Positions 1 through 6,441 of a stretch of DNA of 8,212 bases are shown here, piece by piece. A model generated the notes under the pieces. It was not told the DNA's origin. It searched no databases and was given only the letters and a program-made list of their open reading frames with translations. The stretch covers positions 1-8,212 of the forward strand of contig NZ_CALIIS010000017.1 of the NCBI RefSeq assembly GCF_938017705.1. The letters run 5' to 3'. The translations under genes and the position numbers were made by a program. Origin of the DNA: an uncultured Campylobacter sp. (GTDB lineage: Bacteria; Campylobacterota; Campylobacteria; Campylobacterales; Campylobacteraceae). Numbering within the stretch: the first letter of the stretch is position 1; the number at the start of each line of letters is the position of its first letter.

Positions 1-270
1 GTGCGCATTTAAAAAATAGGTCATCGCATAGCCGTTGTAGAATTTCCCGCGCAGCGCCTCCAAGCTCTCGCGCTCGCCCCGGCCTACGATCGCTAGGCAT
101 TCGCAAATTTTAACGGCCCTGTTCCACTCGCTAGCGTTTTTATAAAAGGCGTAGCGGTCAAATTCGCCCAGCAGTCTCTCGCGGATTAAAATTTGATCCT
201 GGGCGCGCAGAAAAATTTCTAGTTCGGCGAGGTTTTCTATTTCGTAAATTCGCTCTAAAATTTCGTTCAT
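1..270 (-). CDS. Hypothetical protein, 3' end cut by window edge
   Basis: An open frame starts at an ATG at 270 and runs without a stop for 90 codons to the left edge, so the C-terminus lies outside the window. A plausible ribosome site (AAAGGTCG) lies a few bases upstream of the ATG. The visible product begins MNEILERIYEIENLAELEIF and is rich in Glu, Arg, Leu and Ala. It looks soluble and largely helical, with no signal peptide or membrane segment, and contains a CEC pair at residues 60-62. Codon use with frequent AAATTT matches the neighbouring genes. It follows hisIE by about 105 bases on the same strand, so co-transcription is possible. I do not recognise the family and assign no function; that the gene is real is fairly secure because of the start, the ribosome site and the unbroken frame. 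Confidence 0.75.
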   Translation of the reverse strand, partial: MNEILERIYEIENLAELEIFLRAQDQILIRERLLGEFDRYAFYKNASEWNRAVKICECLAIVGRGERESLEALRGKFYNGYAMTYFLNAH

Positions 271-375
271 TTTCGACCTTTAAATTTGCGTCCGCGGCGT
301 AAACGCCCCCAAGCTTTACGGCTCGCTTCAGGCGTGCTTTGCTCTAAATAAACTCGCGGTCGCCGCAAGGCAGAA
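271..375. other. Spacer between hisIE and the left-edge gene
   Basis: This 105-base gap holds only a short GGCGT-AA-ACGCC inverted repeat at 296-307 and the ribosome site of the left-edge gene. The hairpin has no T-run next to it on the minus strand, so I do not call it a terminator. No promoter is convincing here, which fits read-through from hisIE. Confidence 0.4.
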
Positions 376-1431
376 TTAGCTTTTTTCTCGGCTGCGCTTT
401 TCTTCGATGCCGCTTTGTCCTTGCCTGCGCGCTAGCTCGTCAAGCAGGGCGTCTGGGTGGATATTGTGCGCTGCAAGTGCGAGTAGAAGGTGAAATAAAA
501 GATCCGCCCCCTCGTAAATCACGTCGTATCGCGGCTCGCCCGCTCTGTGCTCGCCGGAGCCCTCGCGCGCGACATCTGCGTAAAACTCGCTGCGCGAGAG
601 GTCCTTGCACGCCAGCGCGAACTCGCACGCCTCCTCGGCGATCTTTTTGAGATAGGCGTTTTCGCCCTTCGCGTAGAGCGAGGCGACGTAGGAGAGTGCG
701 GACTCGCCGTTTAGCTTGCGATCCAAGCAGACGTGATAAATTTCGTCCAAAATGCCGTACGGGCTTTTTTCTGCGGAGTTTTTGGGCGTAGAATTTTGCG
801 AGGCGGCGTCTAAATTTTGCTCGCTACGTTCTGCGGCGGAATTTGTGAACGCGGAATTCGTCGCAGCAGGGCTTTGCATTGCGGAGCTCTGATTGCTGCA
901 GGAGGTAGTAGAAATTTTGGGCGTTAAATTCTGCAAGCCGTCGCAGGCAATAGAATTTTGGGGCGCGTAATCCGCCGAACCGTCGCAGGAAGCGGAATTT
1001 TGCCCTGCGCGGGAATTCGCGGAATTTTTCTGCGCGAGAGAGGCTGCAGAGCCGTGCTCTGCGAAATTTATCGCGCCGCAAGCGCTCGAGCTCTGGATAT
1101 TTTCGCCGCATTTTTGCAGCGAAATCTCTTTGAAAAAACAGCTTCGCGAGCCCGTATGGCAGGCGGATCCGCCGCACTGCTCGACTTTAAGCAGCAAGGT
1201 ATCGTTGTCGCAGTCCAAAAAGGCGGATTTTACGAGCTGAACGTGACCGCTGCTCTCGCCCTTTTTCCAGATGCGCCCCTTGCTGCGCGAGAAGTAGTGT
1301 GCGTAGCCCGTCTGCAACGTTAGGCTTAGCGCCTCCTCGTTCATATACGCGAGCATCAAAACTGCGCCGTCGCCCGCGTCCTGCACGATCGCTGGGAGCA
1401 GCCCGCCTAATTTTTGCCAATCTACCTTCAT
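376..1431 (-). CDS. hisI: Bifunctional phosphoribosyl-AMP cyclohydrolase / phosphoribosyl-ATP pyrophosphatase (HisIE) with expanded linker
   Basis: This fused cytoplasmic enzyme performs steps two and three of histidine synthesis: the HisE part removes pyrophosphate from phosphoribosyl-ATP and the HisI part opens the purine ring of phosphoribosyl-AMP. Residues 1-105 are HisI, with MLAYMNEEAL (26-35), a KGRIWKKGESSGH stretch (51-63), DCDND (73-77) and ACHTG...SCFF (90-100). Cys74, Cys91 and Cys98 are the expected zinc ligands. Residues 226-345 are HisE, with KKIAEEACEFALA (262-274) and EGADLLFHLLLAL (307-319). HisE also carries an extra stretch at about 280-302. A low-complexity Asn-Ser-Ala linker of about 115 residues (109-224) separates the domains, making the protein 351 residues against the usual 200-240 or so. 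The ATG at 1431 has an AAGGATC ribosome site. It is not next to other his genes here. Function is secure; whether the linker affects activity is unknown. Confidence 0.95.
   Translation of the reverse strand: MKVDWQKLGGLLPAIVQDAGDGAVLMLAYMNEEALSLTLQTGYAHYFSRSKGRIWKKGESSGHVQLVKSAFLDCDNDTLLLKVEQCGGSACHTGSRSCFFKEISLQKCGENIQSSSACGAINFAEHGSAASLAQKNSANSRAGQNSASCDGSADYAPQNSIACDGLQNLTPKISTTSCSNQSSAMQSPAATNSAFTNSAAERSEQNLDAASQNSTPKNSAEKSPYGILDEIYHVCLDRKLNGESALSYVASLYAKGENAYLKKIAEEACEFALACKDLSRSEFYADVAREGSGEHRAGEPRYDVIYEGADLLFHLLLALAAHNIHPDALLDELARRQGQSGIEEKRSREKS
760..1107 (-). repeat. Asn-Ser-Ala coding repeat region inside hisIE
   Basis: This stretch encodes the linker between the HisI and HisE domains (residues 109-224). 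It contains irregular repeats of a short unit reading GCGGAATT on the plus strand, at 836, 851, 992 and 1019, with many variants such as AGAATTTTG. Read on the coding strand the unit gives Asn-Ser-Ala, often as Gln-Asn-Ser-Ala; NSA occurs five times. No fixed period is visible, so this is a degenerate interspersed repeat rather than a clean tandem array. The same unit builds the linker of pldA. Confidence 0.8.
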
Positions 1432-1486
1432 CTTTGATCCTTAATTTGCGAAGTCGAGCGCCTTAAATTTAGCCGCCGCACGTGGA

Positions 1487-1492
1487 ATTTTA
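1487..1492 (-). promoter_or_regulatory. Candidate -10 element for hisIE
   Basis: The minus strand reads TAAAAT, one base from the TATAAT consensus, about 55 bases upstream of the hisIE ATG. There is no good -35, which is common in Campylobacter promoters. The inverted repeat at 1499-1527 lies just upstream of it and could be an operator. AT-rich spacers give chance matches, so this is tentative. Confidence 0.25.
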
Positions 1493-1498
1493 GTTATG

Positions 1499-1711
1499 AA
1501 TTTACGAAGCGGTGAGCCTCGTAAATTTAAAAGGATAAGCCTAGTGGCTAAATTTTAAGCGACCGCTAGGCTTAAGCTGCGACGAGCGCGAGTTCTGCTC
1601 GTAATAAGCTTTCGAACTCGCCGCTAAGATTAACTTGCGAAATCGCGAGTTAAGCTTATGCGCCCAGAGCAACTCGCTATTAAATTTATCTCGCGAAATC
1701 TGGGCGTATAA
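1499..1711. repeat. Cluster of five inverted repeats in the SPFH-hisIE spacer
   Basis: The 292-base gap between the SPFH stop and the hisIE start has no gene I can support but is packed with hairpins. Pairs of arms are: 1499-1507 with 1519-1527 (AATTTACGA, perfect); 1536-1547 with 1563-1574 (12 bases, one mismatch); 1588-1595 with 1614-1621 (GCGAGTTC, perfect); 1625-1640 with 1643-1658 (16 bases, two mismatches, loop AA); and 1656-1668 with 1699-1711 (13 bases, one G-T pair). The first four follow one another and the fourth and fifth share three bases. None has a convincing T-run on the minus strand, so a set of simple terminators is not the obvious reading. It could be a structured leader or RNA, a small non-coding repeat element, or a remnant of one. 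Confidence 0.7.
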
Positions 1712-1723
1712 CCGCCTGAAATT

Positions 1724-2803
1724 TTAATTTTCCCGCTCGATGGCGCTTTGCTTCGCCTTATCTTTCGTATCGACCCAGATATTAGGCACCGCGCCGCCTG
1801 GCGTTAGGAAAATTTTTGCGTCGCTGTTTTCGCGCAACGCCTCGTTAAATTTAGCCTGCGTCTCGATCTGCTTGAGGCTTAAAAGATTTGCATCCAAGCT
1901 CTTTGCGACCTCTTTGTTGGCGTAGGCTTGCGCGTCGGCTTCGATCTTGGCGGCATCGGCGCGACCTTGAGCCTCGATTTTGACGGCGTCTGCGTTACCT
2001 TTGGCAAGAGCAGCCTTTTTAAGCGCCTCTTGATTTGCGCGCTCGACCTCGTATTTGGTGCGCTCAGCCTCCTGTTTGGCGATCTGCACGCTCTCGATCT
2101 GCTCCTTTACCTTCGCTGGCAGGATGATCTCGCGAAGCTGCACGGCTAGCAGATCTACGGGCGAATTCGGCAGTGCTTCGATATTTTTGCGGATGCCGTC
2201 GTCGATCGATTTGGCGATCTCGTCGCGTTTGGTAGGCAGCTCCTCGGCGGCATAGTTACCGATGACGCTGCGCACGACGTCCTTTACGCGCGGATCGATG
2301 ATCTTATCCTCCCACAAAAAGCCCCACTCGGCGATCGTGTTGGGCGCCGTGGCTTCATTGAGCCTGTATTGCACGGTGATATCGATGCTGACGGGCAAAT
2401 TTCGCGAGTCTAGCACCGAAAGCGAGTTTTTACTAATGATACCGCCCGCGGTACCGCTTTTAGTAGCGATACCCGCGCTCATATCTTCGCTGCTGGTGTA
2501 GTTGATGATACGCGTGCGAGTATCTACGACAAATACGTCCTGTATGAACGGCACGAAAAAGTGAAGTCCCGCGCCAAGAGGCGTCGGATCGTATTTGCCT
2601 AAATTTGACTTGATCCCCACCTCGCCGGATTGGATCGTGACGAAGGGCTTTGCGATCACGAGCAGTGCGATTAGCGCGATTATCACGTAAATCACGCCGC
2701 TAAACTTGCCCATTCCTCCAAAATTAGGAATTTTAAAATTTAAATTCCCGCCTTTTTTGTCGCTGTTTTTCTTATTAAAATAATCATTCAAATCCGCAGG
2801 CAT
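1724..2803 (-). CDS. SPFH / prohibitin-like (HflC-type) membrane protein
   Basis: This is a membrane-anchored SPFH (stomatin/prohibitin/flotillin/HflK-C) protein of 359 residues. Family members form large rings or scaffolds at the inner membrane and often restrain the FtsH protease; that role is known for relatives and only inferred here. A Gly/Lys/Asn-rich N-terminal tail of about 34 residues precedes one membrane helix (35-52). The SPFH fold runs from about 53 to 228, including the GEVGIKSNLGKYDPTPLGAGLHFFVPF region (60-86). A long Ala/Glu/Lys-rich coiled coil follows (229-320), then a Gly-Pro containing tail. The ATG at 2803 is preceded by AAGGAAAAGC, and that ribosome site overlaps the end of ilvE, only 8 bases away, so the two are surely co-transcribed and probably coupled. 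As I recall, C. jejuni has the same pair (Cj0268c-Cj0269c). Family assignment is strong; exact function is unknown. Confidence 0.92.
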   Translation of the reverse strand: MPADLNDYFNKKNSDKKGGNLNFKIPNFGGMGKFSGVIYVIIALIALLVIAKPFVTIQSGEVGIKSNLGKYDPTPLGAGLHFFVPFIQDVFVVDTRTRIINYTSSEDMSAGIATKSGTAGGIISKNSLSVLDSRNLPVSIDITVQYRLNEATAPNTIAEWGFLWEDKIIDPRVKDVVRSVIGNYAAEELPTKRDEIAKSIDDGIRKNIEALPNSPVDLLAVQLREIILPAKVKEQIESVQIAKQEAERTKYEVERANQEALKKAALAKGNADAVKIEAQGRADAAKIEADAQAYANKEVAKSLDANLLSLKQIETQAKFNEALRENSDAKIFLTPGGAVPNIWVDTKDKAKQSAIEREN

Positions 2804-2811
2804 GCTTTTCC

Positions 2812-3738
2812 TTATTTTACGTATGTGAGCCAGTGCTCAAATTTAGGGTCTTTGCCTGTAACGACGGCGAAATACGCCTTTTGCAAGCGGCTCGTGATCT
2901 CGCCCATCTCGCCCTTGCCGATGATCCTACCGTCTATGTTGCTAATCGGCGTGACCTCCGCGGCGGTGCCGGTGAAAAACGCCTCGTCCGCGGCATAGAG
3001 CTGATCGCGAGCGATGCGCTCTCTGCGGACTTCGTAGCCCAGGCTGCGCGCGATTTTTATGACTGAATTTTGAGTAATGCTCTCTAGGCTGGTGTCGTTC
3101 GGCGGAGTGATGATGACGCCCTCTTTTACGATAAATAGACACTCGCCGGGGCCCTCCGCGACGAAGCCCTGCGGATCAAGCAGTATCGCCTCATCGTATC
3201 CCGCATCGACCGCCTCAAAATTTGCCATCTGCGAGTTGAAATAATTCGCACTCGCTTTGGCTTTTGCCATCATCGAAAATTGTGCCGGCTTTATCCACGA
3301 TGAAATTTTGGCTTTGATGCCCTTGCGTAGCGCCTCTTCGCCCATATATGCGCCCCACTGCCACGCTGCGACGACGACATTTACAGAGCAGTCCTTAGAC
3401 GAAACGCCCATCGAGCCGTAGCCGAAGTATGCTAGCGGGCGGATATAGACGGTCTGATCGAAGCGGTTTTTCGCGACGACGTCGATCTGGGCCTGACGAA
3501 GTTGCTCGAAGCTAAACGGAAGCTTGATTAGGCAGAGTTTTGCCGAAATTTCAAGACGGGCAGTGTGCTCGTCCAGGCGGAAAATCGCGTAGCCTTTGTC
3601 AGTTTTATAGGCGCGTACGCCCTCAAATACGGCGTTTCCGTAGTGCAGAGAATGCGTCAAAACGTGAGTAGTAGCCTCCGCCCATGGGATTAGTTTGCCG
3701 TCTTTCCAGATGAGTTCGGCCTCTTGAATTTGTGCCAT
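2812..3738 (-). CDS. ilvE: Branched-chain amino acid aminotransferase
   Basis: This cytoplasmic, pyridoxal-phosphate-dependent enzyme exchanges the amino group between glutamate and the keto acids of valine, leucine and isoleucine, the last step of their synthesis. The 308-residue protein has normal length for the fold-type IV family. Visible signatures are LHYGNAVFEGVRAY (31-44), Lys161 in AKAKASANYFNS as the likely cofactor-binding lysine, EGPGECLF (195-202), the LESITQNSVIKIA stretch after TPP and the C-terminal FFTGTAAEVTPI. These align well with E. coli IlvE. The ATG at 3738 has a good AAAGGATC ribosome site. It is the first gene of a two-gene unit with the SPFH gene and has its own 151-base upstream spacer with a candidate promoter. 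A D-amino acid aminotransferase of the same fold is the alternative, but the motifs favour IlvE. Confidence 0.95.
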   Translation of the reverse strand: MAQIQEAELIWKDGKLIPWAEATTHVLTHSLHYGNAVFEGVRAYKTDKGYAIFRLDEHTARLEISAKLCLIKLPFSFEQLRQAQIDVVAKNRFDQTVYIRPLAYFGYGSMGVSSKDCSVNVVVAAWQWGAYMGEEALRKGIKAKISSWIKPAQFSMMAKAKASANYFNSQMANFEAVDAGYDEAILLDPQGFVAEGPGECLFIVKEGVIITPPNDTSLESITQNSVIKIARSLGYEVRRERIARDQLYAADEAFFTGTAAEVTPISNIDGRIIGKGEMGEITSRLQKAYFAVVTGKDPKFEHWLTYVK

Positions 3739-3769
3739 TTCTTGATCCTTTGATGAAATTTAATCCCTA

Positions 3770-3775
3770 ATTCTA
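3770..3775 (-). promoter_or_regulatory. Candidate -10 element for ilvE-SPFH
   Basis: The minus strand reads TAGAAT, preceded by AGC, about 31 bases upstream of the ilvE ATG. An AT-rich stretch lies upstream, as is usual for Campylobacter promoters, and no strong -35 is seen. The identical hexamer occurs upstream of the gene at 5642-6418. The gap between pldA and ilvE makes a promoter here likely, but the exact site is tentative. Confidence 0.4.
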
Positions 3776-3789
3776 GCTAAAAGAATATT

Positions 3790-3804
3790 AATTTCTAAGA
3801 AATT
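3790..3804. promoter_or_regulatory. 15-base dyad, possible operator upstream of ilvE
   Basis: AATTTCT-A-AGAAATT is a perfect inverted repeat with 7-base arms. It sits about 15 bases upstream of the candidate -10 of ilvE, where a -35 contact or repressor site would fall. It is made only of common AT-rich words, so chance is a real possibility. Confidence 0.25.
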
Positions 3805-3889
3805 TAAAAGCAGTTGAAATTTGGTGCTATTTTAAGACGCGCAACGAGTCGTGAGTTTAAATTTGGCCCGCAACTCGGTGCAGATGGCA

Positions 3890-5026
3890 TTAAAATTCTA
3901 CGAAAGAAAGTCCGATGCCGATCTTATTGACGCTGCGTTTGTAATCCGCGAGGCTTTCGCCGTAGCCATTGAAGTAGCGCAGATAGCCGTAAAATCCGCT
4001 GTTAAAGATCGGAAAGCTGTAGTTTAGCTCGATCGCGCCGCGGTTACTGCCGTCAAAATGCAGGTTATTTCGCCACAGAGCGCTAAGTCGCTGCTTGCCG
4101 AAGGTGTATGATGCGCGCAGATCGCCGTAGCCCATATAATCCGCGATGTCCTCGTTCGTGCGGTCCAGCCAAAACGCATACCACACTCTGGGGGTGATCG
4201 AAAATCCGTCCGCGCTCCAGGTGCTTTGCGCGTAGAGTCTATTCCACGAGCGCGATTCCTCCCCGCCCTTGCCGTTTGATTCGTGCATGGCGCCTATCTT
4301 TAGCTCGTCCGCAAACGGCACCGGCGCGCTAACGTATAGCTCGGGGCGATAGTTGCTTTCGCGAAAGGGGGCGCTATCCTGCGTGATCTGCCACCAGGAA
4401 TTTTGCGCGTAAGCGAATGAAATTTTCTCTCCAAGTCCCAGCACGTCGTAGGCAATCGGGCGCTCGAAGCTAAACTCAAAATGCAACTCATCCGCCTTGC
4501 GATCGGGCTTTTTGCTGAAATCGTGGGTGAAAAGCATATAGATCGGCTCGTAGTATTTAAGCCCCAAAAATCCAAAATTTCGGCCATTTTGCTCGCCTTG
4601 CGGCGCGGAATCCGGCGCGGCGGAATTTTGCGAGAGTGAGGCGGAATTCGATGCTAAATTTGACGCGGAGCCCGACTCAGCCGAGCCTGCGTCTGCGAAA
4701 TTTGATGCAGCGGAATTTAGCGCGCTGGATTCCGCCATGGCGGAATTTTGTGCTAAAGAATTTTGCGGCACCGCAGAGTTTAAAACGGTAGCGTCATCGT
4801 GCGAAGCGCGGTTTTCTGCGGACGAGGTAGAATTTTCTGCGACTTTTCGGCGTGGTTTATCGCCTTTATCCGCTAGACTTGCCGCGGCGATCTTTTTGTA
4901 ATAGATCATCGCGTTTTTGTAATCGCCTTTGGCCTCGTATTCGCCGGCCTTTGCGTATAGTTCGGAGAGATCTTGCGCGGCTAGGCTCATGGCGCAAAGC
5001 GCGAGCGCTAAAGCTTTAAATTTCAT
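3890..5026 (-). CDS. pldA: Outer membrane phospholipase A (OMPLA) with expanded linker
   Basis: This is an outer-membrane beta-barrel enzyme that hydrolyses acyl chains of phospholipids reaching the outer leaflet. A signal peptide (about 1-17, MKFKALALALCAMSLAA) is followed by one TPR-like helical unit (about 19-50), a low-complexity Asn/Ser/Ala linker (62-147), and the barrel from about 150 to 378. The active site is clear: His248, Ser250 and Asn262 in HESNG...SRSWNR, with the same 2- and 14-residue spacing as His142-Ser144-Asn156 of E. coli. The protein ends in Phe, as barrel proteins recognised by BamA do. It has 378 residues; the linker accounts for most of the excess over relatives. Its ATG at 5026 lies within the end of mobA (11-base overlap) after AAAGGG, implying coupling. 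I recall mobA-pldA as neighbours in C. jejuni as well. Confidence 0.93.
   Translation of the reverse strand: MKFKALALALCAMSLAAQDLSELYAKAGEYEAKGDYKNAMIYYKKIAAASLADKGDKPRRKVAENSTSSAENRASHDDATVLNSAVPQNSLAQNSAMAESSALNSAASNFADAGSAESGSASNLASNSASLSQNSAAPDSAPQGEQNGRNFGFLGLKYYEPIYMLFTHDFSKKPDRKADELHFEFSFERPIAYDVLGLGEKISFAYAQNSWWQITQDSAPFRESNYRPELYVSAPVPFADELKIGAMHESNGKGGEESRSWNRLYAQSTWSADGFSITPRVWYAFWLDRTNEDIADYMGYGDLRASYTFGKQRLSALWRNNLHFDGSNRGAIELNYSFPIFNSGFYGYLRYFNGYGESLADYKRSVNKIGIGLSFVEF
4586..4843 (-). repeat. Asn-Ser-Ala coding repeat region inside pldA
   Basis: This stretch encodes the linker between the N-terminal helical unit and the barrel of PldA. GCGGAATT occurs on the plus strand at 4620, 4641, 4710 and 4740, with the longer GCGGAATTTTG at 4620 and 4740; that 11-mer also occurs at 992 in hisIE. 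On the coding strand the unit yields Asn-Ser-Ala, five times here. The repeats are irregularly spaced and mixed with Ala/Ser/Asp-rich variants. Confidence 0.8.
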
Positions 5027-5582
5027 CTACGCCCTTTAAATCGTTTTGATAATTTATATTTAAAAACTGCTCTTTGTCTTTGAAATTTAGCACTTTGGAA
5101 TTTGCAGATCCGATGAGCGCGCCGATCTTATGCTCTTTCGCGCGGTAGAGCTCAAGCGCGCGCGGCGCGAGAGCTGCGTCAAAAAATCCGCACAGGCTGT
5201 GTCTATGCGTTTCGTCGCCCGCCACGCAAATTTGCCCCTCCTGCTCGCTAAGCGCGCGAATGGTGGAAATTTCTACAAATGGCATATCGGCGGGGATGAT
5301 AAAAATGCGCTCGCCGCTAAATGGTTTCAGCGCCGAATATAGCGCGCCCATCGGCGAAAATTCCTCAAATTCGTCGTAGATCATAGGAAGCGGCGGGTTA
5401 AATTTAGAGCTTTTGGCGCAGGCGAAAACCCGCTCAAACTCGCGGCTTAGGCGCGAGAAAAGAAAGTGCGTCATGCTGGGATACCCGCGAAATGGAAACA
5501 GCGTTTTATCGCTGCCGAAACGCGAGCTTTTGCCGCCGCAGAGAATGACGCAGGTTTTCATCGAAATTTCACTGGCTTTCAT
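5016..5582 (-). CDS. mobA: Molybdenum cofactor guanylyltransferase
   Basis: MobA transfers GMP from GTP to molybdopterin-bound molybdenum, making the guanine dinucleotide cofactor used by formate dehydrogenase, nitrate reductase and similar enzymes. The 188-residue cytoplasmic protein has the nucleotide-binding signature LCGGKSSRFGSDK (14-26), SPMGALYSAL (76-85), the metal-binding PADMPF (97-102), HSLCGFF (128-134) and the C-terminal FLNINYQNDL (173-182), all typical of MobA. The start is uncertain. The ATG at 5582 adds seven residues before a second ATG at 5561; family members usually begin close to the CVILCGG strand, which favours 5561, but neither has a strong ribosome site. The gene overlaps pldA by 11 bases. 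A candidate promoter lies directly upstream. Function is secure. Confidence 0.93.
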   Translation of the reverse strand: MKASEISMKTCVILCGGKSSRFGSDKTLFPFRGYPSMTHFLFSRLSREFERVFACAKSSKFNPPLPMIYDEFEEFSPMGALYSALKPFSGERIFIIPADMPFVEISTIRALSEQEGQICVAGDETHRHSLCGFFDAALAPRALELYRAKEHKIGALIGSANSKVLNFKDKEQFLNINYQNDLKGVDEI

Positions 5583-5599
5583 ATCTTTATCGCGGTGAA

Positions 5600-5605
5600 A
5601 TTTTA
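5600..5605 (-). promoter_or_regulatory. Candidate -10 element for mobA-pldA
   Basis: The minus strand reads TAAAAT about 17 bases before the ATG at 5582, which would make the leader very short; it fits the alternative start at 5561 better. Upstream lies an 11-base direct repeat (AAATTTGAAAG at 5605-5615 and 5618-5628 on the plus strand, period 13), giving the T-rich phased upstream sequence typical of Campylobacter promoters. Confidence 0.35.
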
Positions 5606-5641
5606 AATTTGAAAGTAAAATTTGAAAGAAGCGCGGACATA

Positions 5642-6418
5642 TCAGTCTTTTTGCATATATTTAGCTTTGCCCAGGGCGTTGTTTGCGATAAACTGATAAA
5701 GGCTCGGCGCCTGAAGCTTGGCTAGCTCGGGGTATTTGGCTTTAAGCGTCTTCCAGATATCATAGACTCGCATACCGCTTGCGTAAAGCTTCATAATCTC
5801 GCTAAAATGCGGATCATAAAGGCTCGGCTTTTTATACAGCGAGAGTTTGCGGTCGGTATCTAGCACCGCGTTTGCCTCGATAAAAGCCGCCAGATCGCGC
5901 TCGCTTACTTTGGCAAAATCTTTTTCGTAATGAGCTTTCATATATTTTAAAATTTCTTTATTGCTAACGCCTTGGAAGTGCATTTTCTTAATCTCAAAGC
6001 GATATGCATATAAAAAGTCCTCGCTTTTTTTGGCGATCGCGCGCAGTCTTGTTTTTTCGTCTTTAAACGTCACGGAGATAAAGTGCGTAAGTCCTGCGGC
6101 GGTGACGGCGCTTTTAAACGCTTCGTCCTCCTCGCCGATCTTTTTTAAGATCGCCTTGACGGTGTAGCCCTCGGCAATAAGGTTTGAAATTTTATCTTTA
6201 TACGGTTTGTAGTCGAATCGCACGCGCCTAAAGCCCGTCTCGACGCTGATTTTTTTGTAGATCCTCGCATGCTCTCTAGATGTAAAATACCTCGATTTCA
6301 GCCCTTTACGGAGTTGTTCGGCAACCGCGGTAAAATCGTCATAATCGGCGATGGACGCGATTAATTCCTTTTCGTTTACGACCCTGCCGTTAACGACCGC
6401 GATGGTAATGACCTTCAT
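5642..6418 (-). CDS. Unrecognised protein with three helix-turn-helix-like repeats
   Basis: I do not recognise this 258-residue protein. The start is the ATG at 6418 because AAAGGAG lies 6 to 8 bases upstream; a longer frame from a TTG at 6442 would place that ribosome site inside the gene. The product is basic, has no signal peptide or membrane helix, and is probably cytoplasmic and all-helical after a short N-terminal strand (MKVITIAVVNGRVV). Three segments align by eye: 73-118, 139-184 and 204-248. Each follows I..l...G.....I...l...y, then a second half ending l..FI..n. The first half looks like a helix-turn-helix of the resolvase/homeodomain-like kind, which hints at nucleic-acid binding, but this is inference from pattern only. 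It has its own upstream spacer and candidate promoter and lies 59 bases before mobA. Base composition fits the neighbours. Confidence 0.85.
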   Translation of the reverse strand: MKVITIAVVNGRVVNEKELIASIADYDDFTAVAEQLRKGLKSRYFTSREHARIYKKISVETGFRRVRFDYKPYKDKISNLIAEGYTVKAILKKIGEEDEAFKSAVTAAGLTHFISVTFKDEKTRLRAIAKKSEDFLYAYRFEIKKMHFQGVSNKEILKYMKAHYEKDFAKVSERDLAAFIEANAVLDTDRKLSLYKKPSLYDPHFSEIMKLYASGMRVYDIWKTLKAKYPELAKLQAPSLYQFIANNALGKAKYMQKD

Positions 6419-6441
6419 ATTTTCTCCTTTGATTGGGAACA

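Noticed and set aside
958..1323. Open plus-strand frame across hisIE
   Set aside because: It lies antisense to a gene with intact catalytic motifs, has no ribosome site of note, and its open state is a by-product of G+C-rich codons and the repeat region.
1441..1723. A riboswitch or histidine-type attenuator in the spacer before hisIE
   Set aside because: No run of His codons with a start is visible and the pattern matches no riboswitch I know; only the hairpins can be supported.
5600..5628. Tandem AAATTTGAAAG repeat as a binding-site array
   Set aside because: Only two copies, made of words that are common in all spacers of this sequence; more likely promoter-type AT-rich phasing.
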